56,751 bases of DNA. Source: Cladochytrium replicatum (Eukaryota > Chytridiomycota > Chytridiomycetes > Cladochytriales > Cladochytriaceae). The notes beneath the pieces are model-generated. The model saw only the letters and a list, made by a program, of their open reading frames with translations, had not been told where the DNA came from and did no database searches. A program made the position numbers and the translations under genes. Positions 11,937 to 23,083 of this stretch are shown one piece after another (the stretch's first letter is position 1; each line of letters starts with the position of its first letter). Where the stretch lies: the NCBI GenBank assembly GCA_025526935.1, contig JAHLKD010000155.1, positions 1-56,751 on the forward strand. The letters run 5' to 3'.

Positions 11937-13925
11937 TCAAGATAGTATATTAAGTGAAGACTGACTGACTAGCCCCAACGAGCCCCTGTGTTTAAGGTAT
12001 AATTTACTTCCAAGAGGTTTAGTTAAGATGTCCGCGATCATATCAGAAGTATCCATATGGTGTAACTCCTGATGTTTCTGTTCAACTTGGAGATTCACAA
12101 ATCTCTCGCGAACGTCCATGTGTTTGGTCCGTTTGTTGTTGAACAGATTGTTTGCGATAGACTCGGTGGATTGATTGTCTTGCCATAAACGGAGCGGATT
12201 GAACGACGTAATTCCAATACCCGTCATAAGATTTTTCATCCACTTCATCTCACGCGATAGTTCGTTCAGCGCATACAGTTCGGCTTCCGACGACGAGGCT
12301 GCAATAGTCTGTTGTCGAATCGACTGCCAACTGATTGCCGCATTAGCGAACATTACCACGTAACCGGTTCGTGAGTATCTATCTGCATCGCCCGCCCAGT
12401 CTGCATCGGCATAACCTTGTGGGTTGTTAGCCGAATCAAACATGTAGAGACCGTCGGGTCTTAGTATCGGAGACGTGATACCAGTCCGTGTATAGTGTAA
12501 ACCGTAATCCCAAGTACCGAGTAAATATCGTTGTAATCGATAGAGAGCCTTTGATTCTGACTGTCGAGGATCAATCTGATGTTGTGCCAAAATATTGACT
12601 GCGTATGAAATATCCGGTCGTGTCTTAGTCGCCACGTACGATATCTTCATTAACATTGATCGAAATTGTGTTGCCTCGGCATCGGACAGTGTTGGTGTGG
12701 TCTCATCAAAGATATATGATTTTGACATCGGTGTTTTGGTCGGTTTGATGTTGGTACCCCATAAGTTCGCTTCTTCGAGAATCTTCTTTACGTACAATGA
12801 ATTGCTAAGGAAATATCCTTCCGTTGTCTGCAATAACTCCATTTTCAGAATCCATTTCGCCTTCGAAGTACTGCCTACTGTGAACGAAGTTTCCAAATTG
12901 GTCTGAAACCGATGATATGCGTTTGGATCTGTGGAAAAATGTAGTATATCATCGACATGAACGGTAGTGTGTTCGCGGGTATTATTTGTTGGATTGTATC
13001 GCCAGAAATGACAGATGTCTGCAATATTCCGCACGAAACCAACACTGAGATATTGTTTCCAAAGAGTTTTGTACCATTCTCGAGCTGCCTGGTGTAGACC
13101 GTACAGACTTTTGATAAGTCTGCAGACGATGGGTCGATTCTGGAAATCTACTCGTCCGAAACCATGAGGGAGTTCGACGTAGTTCTCTTCTTCCAGTATC
13201 GCATTGAGATATGCACCCTTGATATCAAACTGGAATATGATCATGCCGACTAATGCTGCTAATGCAATCAGAAAACGGATCGTGGACGTTTTCGTAACTG
13301 GAGAATAGGTTTCATCGAAATCCAATCCTTCAATCTGTGAAAATCCTCGTACGACCCAACGTGCTTTGAATCGAGTAATATTGCCATGTTCGTCAAGCTT
13401 ATATGTGAAAACCCATTTGCCCGATAATAAATTCCGTCCATCAGGTAAAAACGTTTCGGCCCAAGTATTGTTGCCGACTAGTTGTGTAACTTCCTCCTTC
13501 ATCGCCGCTAACCAGAATGGAGCCTCATCGGATCGTGATAAAGCCTCACGAAGAGTCTTTGGTGCAGTCCGTATATTTCCATTCGCAATTGGTTGTGTTG
13601 GATATGAGGAATCGGCCTTCAGGGTCCAATCGATATTAGGAACGGACCGGGTAAACAAGGAATTTTGTTTCCTTTTGGCGTTCGACAAATTTGCACTTGC
13701 TTGACGTTTTCGTTTTCTTGCTGCATACGCTTCGTCGACATCTTCTCCAATGAATTGAAGATCACTTTCGAGTTGTGCATCATATTCCTCTACAGGAGAT
13801 ACGGAAGACAAATTCGGAGATTCTTCAGTAATGGATTGTGGAGTCGATAAATCAGCATTTGGATCATAATCAGCATCGTCTGGGTCATCATCGTCTAGTC
13901 CATGTAAATGTTCAACAACATGCAT
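11937..13925 (-). CDS. Copia-A2 pol C-terminal half: RT and RNase H
   Basis: An uninterrupted 662-codon reading covering the acidic spacer after integrase, RT and RNase H. RT motifs: FDIKGAYLNA, LYGLHQAAREW and the active-site box VHVDD (HVDD instead of the common YVDD). RNase H motifs: YADADW, SSSEAELYALNE, LWQDNQ, TKHMD; it ends LNILS. The ATG at 13925 is internal to the polyprotein, because a 2-nt loss at about 13952 (AT repeat) separates it from the integrase frame. It would therefore not be made as part of a normal polyprotein from this copy. Confidence 0.9.
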   Translation of the reverse strand: MHVVEHLHGLDDDDPDDADYDPNADLSTPQSITEESPNLSSVSPVEEYDAQLESDLQFIGEDVDEAYAARKRKRQASANLSNAKRKQNSLFTRSVPNIDWTLKADSSYPTQPIANGNIRTAPKTLREALSRSDEAPFWLAAMKEEVTQLVGNNTWAETFLPDGRNLLSGKWVFTYKLDEHGNITRFKARWVVRGFSQIEGLDFDETYSPVTKTSTIRFLIALAALVGMIIFQFDIKGAYLNAILEEENYVELPHGFGRVDFQNRPIVCRLIKSLYGLHQAAREWYKTLWKQYLSVGFVRNIADICHFWRYNPTNNTREHTTVHVDDILHFSTDPNAYHRFQTNLETSFTVGSTSKAKWILKMELLQTTEGYFLSNSLYVKKILEEANLWGTNIKPTKTPMSKSYIFDETTPTLSDAEATQFRSMLMKISYVATKTRPDISYAVNILAQHQIDPRQSESKALYRLQRYLLGTWDYGLHYTRTGITSPILRPDGLYMFDSANNPQGYADADWAGDADRYSRTGYVVMFANAAISWQSIRQQTIAASSSEAELYALNELSREMKWMKNLMTGIGITSFNPLRLWQDNQSTESIANNLFNNKRTKHMDVRERFVNLQVEQKHQELHHMDTSDMIADILTKPLGSKLYLKHRGSLGLVSQSSLNILS

Positions 13926-14275
13926 GTCACCGGCTTCTTCTAAGCGGTAATATGGGGTCGTCGTTTATATCCTCATCGATTTCTTCGTCTGCAACGGTAG
14001 AAATCGGGAAATTGTCTGAGACAAACTCAACAGTCGTCTCTTGCACCCCCTGATCCCCGGTTGGTATTTGATCAACATCGAAATATGTCCCGGCCTTCAG
14101 TGGATATTGTACCGTAAGATCGTCGAGTAACTGTCGGGTAGGATTATAACCAACAAAAACTCCCTCGTGGAACGTAACATGGAAGTATTCGCCTATTGTG
14201 TTTGTCCGAAAATTGAGTGCTATGACGATCTTCAGGTCTTCACCCTTGTATCCGAGAAACAGACCTAGTTCAGAC

Positions 14276-14874
14276 TGTTAAGTATTTCGATTGATGGACT
14301 TGGCCAATCCAGTCATTGATAGTACAAAAACACAAACGCCCGATATACAGAAATGTCACTCTTCACTGAGCAACATTTCTAACTATTGAACTAAAGCATA
14401 TAGATGATGATCTATTACGAGTTTGGATACCTCCGGTTATTTCTTCATGGGTTATATTTATTGCAGCCATAGGTATAGTAAACTGTCATTACTTTTCTAT
14501 CATCCACTTGTAGAAGTGAAGCCCGGATCAGATCACAGCAAAGGTTTACATATGATTAACGCGTTCGTGGGAATCATGTGTGAGAACAATCCTGTTGAGG
14601 AGAGCTAGATCTCACGCACAGCTTAGCATGATTATGCTTTGCTACGCCTGTGAGAAGAAGAGTCAAACCTTATTGCTTCGATCCAGATCTTCCGGAAGGA
14701 AAAGCCAAAACGACAGTACACTTATTTAAGGAGCCTGTGGCGATACACACAAGGAGCATTCTCTTGCGCTAGTACTTGTGACTCGCAATCTTCTTTATTC
14801 ATCTCTTAGAAACATTAACCCGTGAATTAGCAACACACACAACCTGAGGATCCAGACCACAGCTTTGTTCAACA
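14276..14874 (+). mobile_element. Solo LTR of Copia-A in Copia-A2 integrase
   Basis: A 599-bp LTR on the plus strand, opposite to its host element, flanked by perfect cagac duplications at 14271-14275 and 14875-14879. Excising it rejoins the integrase reading (DKSELGLFLGY). Confidence 0.96.
14704..14746 (+). promoter_or_regulatory. Putative core promoter of Copia-A LTR
   Basis: Contains AAACGACAGTA, a TATA-like TTATTTAAGG and GAGCCTGTGGCGATA. The two outer blocks also occur around the hairpin of the otherwise unrelated Copia-B LTR, which points to shared function. Confidence 0.5.
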
Positions 14875-15572
14875 CAGACTTGTCTCGGATTCTGCGCGCC
14901 AACCTTTGTTCGTGTGAGATCCACAAACTAACGAGTGTTCCAAAGGCGTGGATAGTTGCCAAATCTATCCGCTTGTCAAGGTAAGCACAGTACGGAATCG
15001 CATTCACAGCTGAATGGAAAGTAGCGTTCTTGACGACCGCAGCGTATAGGATGGAGAGTTGCACGAATTGAAGTGTTCGTGGTAGTCCAGCTTGTAGCAG
15101 CATCGCGTCCGACATATACTTGATCGATTGTATATTCCGCTCTGATAGACCATCGAGTTCCTTTACTGACGGAGGAGCTGGGTGGACGCGGATGCGAGGA
15201 ATCTTGGTATTGCACCATTGGATCAACCGTTTAGTAATCAATTCTCCTGAATCGGAACGTAGTTCAGCAACGTGTAATGGGTGATTGCGATTTTCCACAT
15301 CAGCGATATGTCGAATCATACTATCCACCGCATCACTCTTTCGATTCAGGAAGTAGATTGTGATGAAACGAGGTTGTTCGTCGACAATGATCTGCCAATA
15401 TCTCTTCTTCTGTCCGTCGTAGATTAAACGTACGACATCGGAAAACAGACGGAAAAGTTTCCTCGGAGCTCGACTTATTGTAGAATAAATCGGCTTCTGC
15501 TTCAGCTTCGTGCGACTACAGACCAAACAATTCTGCATAATTGATTTGTTGACAAGATTGAATGCATCCGGT

Positions 15573-16394
15573 TCAACCTTGGGCATTTTGATGTTGAGCT
15601 TCTCTGCCGTTCGAAAGATTGTCCTGTAAGTGGATGTGACCAAACTGCTGGTGTAACTTTGCAAGTTCGTGTACTGTCACTGGCGATAAGTTGGTGCTCA
15701 CTCCAACTGTATCTTGAGATGCTCGTTGACATTCATCATCGTTCGTTTGACGAATGTTGTTGTCTGACATTACATCGAGACCCATCGCGTGAGAAGATCG
15801 TACACCGGACGTAAAGTCCATCGACTGATCGAGACCTTCTGCGGACACCGCTACTGCTTTAGCTCGTTGAGCAATCACATGCCGCGGTTGGTGAGTTCCG
15901 ACGGTACTAACATCAGCATAGAGATAGTACAAATCTCTTTCCCGTCGCCCAATAATAACGTGTTCATCCGTATCACCATGCGTGAGGATAACCTTGTCTT
16001 TGGTGAAACTCACAATGTCCCCGGAGTCTCCAATGATACTACACACTGATGCAAGTGTGTCTTCGAGATCAGGAACATAAAGTGCGTTGTGTATTATCTT
16101 AATTCGCCCATTGGGTAAAACTACAGATACATCTCCAAAACCACAAACTGGAATTGTATGACTATCCGCTAGTTCCACCACGTCCTCGTCATTCGTATAC
16201 GTCAGCGAACTAAAGGCATGACGATTAGGTGTCATCCAAACAGTTGCGCCTGTATCAAGCAAACCCACACGATCCTTTGCTTGAACATGTACACGGACAA
16301 CCTTCTGTGCCGAGTGTGCGTTCACTATCGAAAACATATTTCCGAATGTATGTGTCAGCATCTTTATCAACAGAAGTAGGTTGGGTAAGGTCAA
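15573..16394 (-). pseudogene. Copia-A2 protease and integrase N-terminus
   Basis: Reads the aspartic protease with the catalytic DTGA motif (about 16250), then the linker to the integrase finger (HQQFGHIHL). It is one base out of frame with gag because of an extra A near 16345, and with the rest of integrase because of an extra T near 15620. Confidence 0.88.
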
Positions 16395-17724
16395 AGATTA
16401 CCTTCTTGGTCAACACCGGTTTGGCGGTAGATTCGTCCTCCGACGAATCATCACCTGCATCGCCACGGCTGGCAATGAATGCACGAAAATCCGTGTCTAA
16501 ACAAAGACTCTTTGCAGTGAGATAGCGTTTACACGCCGACTGCTTGTGTCCTCGTTTGCCACAGAAATTGCATGTGAGATCTGTCTTCTTTGCAGAAGAA
16601 GATGTGGACGACCTGGAGTCCTGCGACTGCCTGGTCCGAGTGGAACTGCTACTCCCACCGCTACTGCCTGAGCCACTCGAGGCACCCTGCTTACGGCATT
16701 GAGCATTGGTGTGAGATGAGTTCGGATGCAAGGTACAAATATCCTCCGACTTCGCAACCTTGGCTTTCGCTTTCGCCTTCGCTTTCTTCGCCTTTGCCTT
16801 CATGGCCTTCTTTGTCCCATTCGGCCCACCGGCATCCATGGTGACGTTGAGTTGGACCAATTGGTTGAGGTCGGTCAAGATATTTGACACTGTTTCGAAG
16901 TAATGCGTTGGCTTTTGGTGGAATGGTCGCGGAGCATTCGGATTTGCAGCATCAATTGGATCTTGTATTAACGCCGGTTCCCATTCGGCATACGCAGAAG
17001 TGATCATTTTTCCGAGAAAAGGTACGAGGGTCCGTAGTTCAATTGTCTGCATCGTGATTTTTGCGACTAACCGGTTTAGTAGATCCTTGATTACGAGTTC
17101 GTCCGGTAAAGAGTTCAGTTTGAGTTCGAATAACTCAGTGAGGTCGGTCACAAACTGCTGAACGCTTTCTGCCGACTGACCGTTCGTACATTTCAGATCT
17201 ACCAGCCGTTGCTCCCACATAGACGATTCGATCGGAGCTTGACCGCCAGCACTGAAAATTCGGCGAAGTCCATCGACTTTGCCTTTTGCTGACGCATAAG
17301 CTCTGACTCGATTCATGTCGCGTTTTGGGAAACATTCGCATAGAATTCCAACTGCGACGTTATTGTCCGCTTGTTGTGCACGGTAATCTTGCATCTCAGC
17401 ACGATATTGCGTACGTAAGTGACTGTTGTGTGTGACGATCGCCAAATGTTCACGTAGTTCTGCTTCCCATTGTGCTCGTGCTTCGTTAGCAGCTCCGCCA
17501 GCAGCTCCGGCGATGACTATCGGACGCTGTGGGCGATTTCCTTCCGCCTCGTAATTCGGACTATCAGGAAGAGCCATTGGTTCTTGGAGAAGCATAGTGC
17601 CAGCGCCGCCACGTAAGTTTGCGTAAGTCTGCACTTGTTCCATGTACAGATCGAAATCCTGCAGCGTTTTACCGGTGAATGGCTTCGGCCGCGAAGATGT
17701 GGCGTCATTCGATCCTGAACCCAT
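16345..17724 (-). CDS. Copia-A2 Gag
   Basis: The most complete Gag of this family. The start is chosen at the ATG 17722-17724 (MGSGSNDATS); a longer in-frame reading begins with TTG at 17742. From the ATG: capsid-like helical region to about residue 305; a KAKAKKAKAKAKAK basic tract about 306-325; a Ser/Gly-rich linker; the zinc knuckle CX2CX4HX4C at about 384; an acidic linker. It then loses frame at 16345, where copies A1 and A3 continue into protease. Gag packages the element RNA into cytoplasmic particles. Confidence 0.88.
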
Positions 17725-17775
17725 CTTGTCGTTGTTGTCCAAAGAAATGTGTTAAGCAACGATTCGTAACTATTG

Positions 17776-18378
17776 TGTTGAACAAAGCTGTGGTCTGGAT
17801 CCTCAGGTTGTGTGTGTTGCTAATTCACGGGTTAATGTTTCTAAGAGATGAATAAAGAAGATTGCGAGTCACAAGTACTAGCGCAAGAGAATGCTCCTTG
17901 TGTGTATCGCCACAGGCTCCTTAAATAAGTGTACTGTCGTTTTGGCTTTTCCTTCCGGAAGATCTGGATCGAAGCGATAAGGTTTGACTCTTCTTCTCAC
18001 AGGCGTAGCAAAGCATAATTCATGCTAAGCTGTGCGTGAGATCTAGCTCTCCTCAACAGGATTGTTCTCACACATGATTCCCACGAACGCGTTAATCATA
18101 TGTAAACCTTTGCTGTGATCTGATCCGGGCTTCACTTCTACAAGTGGATGATAGAAAAGTAATGACAGTTTACTATACCTATGGCCTCAATAAATATAAC
18201 CCATGAAGAAATAACCAGGAGGTATCCAAACTCGTAATAGATCATCATCTATATGCTTTAGTTCAATAGTTAGAAATGTTGCTCAGTGAAGAGTGACATT
18301 TCATGTATATCAGGGCGTTTGTGTTTTTGTACTATCAATGACTGGATTGGCCAAGTCCATCAATCGAAATACTTAACA
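17776..18378 (-). repeat. 5' LTR of Copia-A2 (603 bp)
   Basis: Differs from its partner at 11211 by four single-base insertions (near 18020, 18218, 18303 and 18312) and a few substitutions. The leader between the LTR and gag is about 50 bp; I do not recognise a tRNA 3'-end primer site in it. Confidence 0.95.
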
Positions 18379-21300
18379 GGTATCTTTGACCTTACCCAAC
18401 CTACTTCTGTTGATGAAGATGCTGACACATACATCGGAAATATGTTTTCGATAGTGAACGCACACTCGGCACAGAAGGTTGTCCGTGTACATGTTCAAGC
18501 AAAGGATCGTGTGGGTTTGCTTGATACAGGCGCAACTGTTTGGATGACACCTAATCGTCATGCCTTTAGTTCAGCTGACGTATACGAATGACGAGGACGT
18601 GGTGGAACTAGCGGATAGTCATACAATTCCAGTTTGTGGTTTTGGAGATGTATCTGTAGTTTTACCCAATGGGCGAATTAAGATAATACACAACGCACTT
18701 TATGTTCCTGATCTCGAAGACACACTTGCATCAGTGTGTAGTATCATTGGAGACTCCGGGGACATTGTGAGTTTCACCAAAGACAAGGTTATCCTCACGC
18801 ATGGTGATACGGATGAACACGTTATTATTGGGCGACGGGAAAGAGATTTGTACTATCTCTATGCTGATGTTAGTACCGTCGGAACTCACCAACCGCGGCA
18901 TGTGATTGCTCAACGAGCTAAAGCAGTAGCGGTATCCGCAGAAGGTCTCGATCAGTCGATGGACTTTACGTCCGGTGTACGATCTTCTCACGCGATGGGT
19001 CTCGATGTAATGTCAGACAACAACATTCGTCAAACGAACGATGATGAATGTCAACGAGCATCTCAAGATACAGTTGGAGTGAGCACCAACTTATCGCCAG
19101 TGACAGTACACGAACTTGCAAAGTTACACCAGCAGTTTGGTCACATCCACTTACGGACAATCTTTCGAACGGCAGAGAAGCTCAACATCAAAATGCCCAA
19201 GGTTGAACCGGATGCATTCAATCTTGTCAACAAATCAATTATGCAGAATTGTTTGGTCTGTAGTCGCACGAAGCTGAAGCAGAAGCCGATTTATTCTACA
19301 ATAAGTCGAGCTCCGAGGAAACTTTTCCGTCTGTTTTCCGATGTCGTACGTTTAATCTACGACGGACAGAAGAAGAGATATTGGCAGATCATTGTCGACG
19401 AACAACCTCGTTTCATCACAATCTACTTCCTGAATCGAAAGAGTGATGCGGTGGATAGTATGATTCGACATATCGCTGATGTGGAAAATCGCAATCACCC
19501 ATTACACGTTGCTGAACTACGTTCCGATTCAGGAGAATTGATTACTAAACGGTTGATCCAATGGTGCAATACCAAGATTCCTCGCATCCGCGTCCACCCA
19601 GCTCCTCCGTCAGTAAAGGAACTCGATGGTCTATCAGAGCGGAATATACAATCGATCAAGTATATGTCGGACGCGATGCTGCTACAAGCTGGACTACCAC
19701 GAACACTTCAATTCGTGCAACTCTCCATCCTATACGCTGCGGTCGTCAAGAACGCTACTTTCCATTCAGCTGTGAATGCGATTCCGTACTGTGCTTACCT
19801 TGACAAGCGGATAGATTTGGCAACTATCCACGCCTTTGGAACACTCGTTAGTTTGTGGATCTCACACGAACAAAGGTTGGCGCGCAGAATCCGAGACAAG
19901 TCTGAACTAGGTCTGTTTCTCGGATACAAGGGTGAAGACCTGAAGATCGTCATAGCACTCAATTTTCGGACAAACACAATAGGCGAATACTTCCATGTTA
20001 CGTTCCACGAGGGAGTTTTTGTTGGTTATAATCCTACCCGACAGTTACTCGACGATCTTACGGTACAATATCCACTGAAGGCCGGGACATATTTCGATGT
20101 TGATCAAATACCAACCGGGGATCAGGGGGTGCAAGAGACGACTGTTGAGTTTGTCTCAGACAAGTTCCCGATTTCTACCGTTGCAGACGAAGAAATCGAT
20201 GAGGATATAAACGACGACCCCATATTACCGCTTAGAAGAAGCCGGTGACATGCATGTTGTTGAACATTTACATGGACTAGACGATGATGACCCAGACGAT
20301 GCTGATTATGATCCAAATGCTGATTTATCGACTCCACAATCCATTACTGAAGAATCTCCGAATTTGTCTTCCGTATCTCCTGTAGAGGAATATGATGCAC
20401 AACTCGAAAGTGATCTTCAATTCATTGGAGAAGATGTCGACGAAGCGTATGCAGCAAGAAAACGAAAACGTCAAGCAAGTGCAAATTTGTCGAACGCCAA
20501 AAGGAAACAAAATTCCTTGTTTACCCAGTCCGTTCCTAATATCGATTGGACCCTGAAGGCCGATTCCTCATATCCAACACAACCAATTGCGAATGGAAAT
20601 ATACGGACTGCACCAAAGACTCTTCGTGAGGCTTTATCACGATCCGATGAGGCTCCATTCTGGTTAGCGGCGATGAAGGAGGAAGTCACACAACTAGTCG
20701 GCAACAATACTTGGGCCGAAACGTTTTTACCTGATGGACGGAATTTATTATCGGGCAAATGGGTTTTCACATATAAGCTTGACGAACATGGCAATATTAC
20801 TCGATTCAAAGCACGTTGGGTCGTACGAGGATTTTCACAGATTGAAGGATTGGATTTCGATGAAACCTATTCTCCAGTTACGAAAACGTCCACGATCCGT
20901 TTTCTGATTGCATTAGCAGCATTAGTCGGCATGATCATATTCCAGTTTGATATCAAGGGTGCATATCTCAATGCAATACTGGAAGAAGAGAACTACGTCG
21001 AACTCCCTCATGGTTTCGGACGAGTAGATTTCCAGAATCGACCCATCGTCTGCAGACTTATCAAAAGTCTGTACGGTCTACACCAGGCAGCTCGAGAATG
21101 GTACAAAACTCTTTGGAAACAATATCTCAGTGTTGGTTTCGTGCAGAATATTGCAGACATCTGTCATTTCTGGCGATACAATCCAACAAATAATACCCGC
21201 GAACACACTACCGTTCATGTCGATGATATACTACATTTTTCCACAGATCCAAACGCATATCATCGGTTTCAGACCGATTTGGAAACTTCGTTCACAGTAG

Positions 21301-22237
21301 GCAGTACTTCGAAGGCGAAATGGATTCTGAAAATGGAGTTATTGCAGACAACGGAAGGATATTTCCTTAGCAATTCATTGTACGTAAAGAAGATTCTCGA
21401 AGAAGCGAACTTATGGGGTACCAACATCAAACCGACCAAAACACCGATGTCAAAATCATATATCTTTGATGAGACCACACCAACACTGTCCGATGCCGAG
21501 GCAACACAATTTCGATCAATGTTAATGAAGATATCGTACGTGGCGACTAAGACACGACCGGATATTTCATACGCAGTCAATATTTTGGCACAACATCAGA
21601 TTGATCCTCGACAGTCAGAATCAAAGGCTCTCTATCGATTACAACGATATTTACTCGGTACTTGGGATTACGGTTTACACTATACACGGACTGGTATCAC
21701 GTCTCCGATGCTAAGACCCGACGGTCTCTACATGTTTGATTCGGCTAACAACCCACAAGGTTATGCCGATGCAGACTGGGCGGGCGATGCAGATAGATAC
21801 TCACGAACCGGTTACGTGGTAATGTTCGCTAATGCGGCAATCAGTTGGCAGTCGATTCGACAACAGACTATTGCAGCCTCGTCGTCGGAAGCCGAACTGT
21901 ATGCGCTGAACGAACTATCGCGTGAGATGAAGTGATGAAAAATCTTATGACGGGTATCGGAATTACGTCGTTCAATCCGCTCCGTTTATGGCAAGACAAT
22001 CAATCCACCGAGTCTATCGCAAACAATCTGTTCAACAACAAACGGACCAAACACATGGACATTCGCGAGAGATTTGTGAATCTCCAAGTTGAACAGAAAC
22101 ATCAGGAGTTACACCATATGGATACTTCTGATATGATCGCGGACATCTTAACTAACCCTCTTGGAAGTAAATTATACCTTAAATACAGGGGCTCGTTGGG
22201 GCTAGTCAGTCAGTCTTCACTTAATATACTATCTTGA
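18379..22237 (+). pseudogene. Copia-A3 pol (PR, IN, RT, RNase H), three frameshifts
   Basis: Continues the outermost Copia-A copy after Copia-A2. Protease DTGA about 18530; integrase finger and core 19120-19900; RT 20620-21400 with FDIKGAYLN and VHVDD; RNase H 21750-22150; stop at 22237. Frame breaks: an extra A near 18575, a 2-nt loss near 20230 (the same AT-repeat loss as Copia-A2, not in Copia-A1), and a 1-nt loss at about 21934 (gaagtgatg for gaagtggatg). The separate readings 18560-20248, 20250-21935 and 21932-22237 are pieces of this one polyprotein. Confidence 0.92.
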
Positions 22238-22364
22238 ATGACCGGCTGGCGATGTCCATACAACTCACCTTTATTTCAATAGAATATCAACTTCAGCATT
22301 TACAGAAAGTTATGATCGGTTGAGTGATACTCTCGGTTGTACCTATCTAATGACTGAGGGGGTG

Positions 22365-22524
22365 TGTTAAGTATTTCGATTGATGGACTTGGCCAATCCA
22401 GTCATTGATAGTACAAAAACACAAACGCCCGATATACAGAAATGTCACTCTTCACTGAGCAACATTTCTAACTATTGAACTAAAGCATATAGATGATGAT
22501 CTATTACGAGTTTGGATACCTCCG
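22365..22524 (+). repeat. 3' LTR of Copia-A3, first 160 bp only
   Basis: Starts TGTTAAGTATTTCG after the polypurine tract ctgagggggtg and stops at ggatacctccg, where Copia-C1 begins. The remaining ~440 bp of LTR is not found on the other side of Copia-C1. Confidence 0.92.
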
Positions 22525-22962
22525 TGTAGAATTTCGTCGTAGGCAGGTAAGATCAGATAAGAGGTACTTGTTCAATGTATTGGAAGCTTAAGACTCACAC
22601 CTTTTATAGGTTCTCCCATTCCCAACAAAGCCTCCCTTAATTTGTCCTTGCCACGTCAGCAGCGGCGCTCTCCTTCCTCCTTTGGTAAGTCCCCTTCAAG
22701 TTTGCTGGTGATCCGGAATTTTCTGGAACGCTGGCTTTTGAAGTTTTCGTCGAAGAACATAAAGCCGGAATAGAAACAGGAATGAAAATTTTGGATAACA
22801 ACAAAGCTAGTGTCGTGGGTTAAACCACAAGCCATTCAACATCATGTCGCAAGTTCGATTCCGAGGATCAACAATAATCCTGTTGTTATCCTTAGCCGAA
22901 CTTTTTCTTTTGAAAGTAAAAACAAAGAAGGAAAACTTTTATGAACGAAACAACACTCAACA
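22525..22962 (-). repeat. 3' LTR of Copia-C1 (438 bp)
   Basis: Minus-strand LTR with TGTTGAGTGTTG...ATTCTACA ends, adjoining the polypurine tract (complement of ctcccccg). It contains an 11-bp perfect inverted repeat (22793-22803 with 22881-22891) around a tRNA B-box-like sequence. Confidence 0.94.
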
Positions 22963-23083
22963 CTCCCCCGTTTCTGAACAAAAGTTCTTCCTTTGAAAGT
23001 TGAAAAGAAATAACAATTGAAAAACAAACATAGAAGCCAGAAGGAATGCAAACATAATTGGTGTGTCCTTCAAGAAACAAAAC

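Larger units (their letters stand above)
13950..15664 (-). pseudogene. Copia-A2 integrase, split by a solo LTR
   Basis: Integrase with HHCC finger (CLVCSRTK pair) and core residues VDEQ, RSDSGE and SERN, read from about 15664 to 14880, then again from 14275 to about 13950 on the other side of the solo LTR. A +1 base near 15620 separates it from the protease frame. The reading that runs past 14874 into the LTR is an artefact of the insertion. Confidence 0.88.
11211..18378 (-). mobile_element. Copia-A2, full-length Copia-A element, inverted inside Copia-A3
   Basis: The only Copia-A copy with both LTRs in the window: 3' LTR 11211-11809 (599 bp) and 5' LTR 17776-18378 (603 bp). By eye the LTRs differ by about three substitutions and four 1-bp insertions, so it is young. 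It lies in the linker between Gag and protease of Copia-A3. The left flank ends ggtaatct and the right flank begins ggtatct, a duplication longer than the 5 bp seen at other Copia sites and with one base missing. A solo LTR-A interrupts its integrase. Confidence 0.95.

Noticed and set aside
17722-17742. Gag start MDNNDKMGSG at 17742 (and 4138)
   Set aside because: The first codon there is TTG; the first ATG is at 17724 (4120), so I use that.
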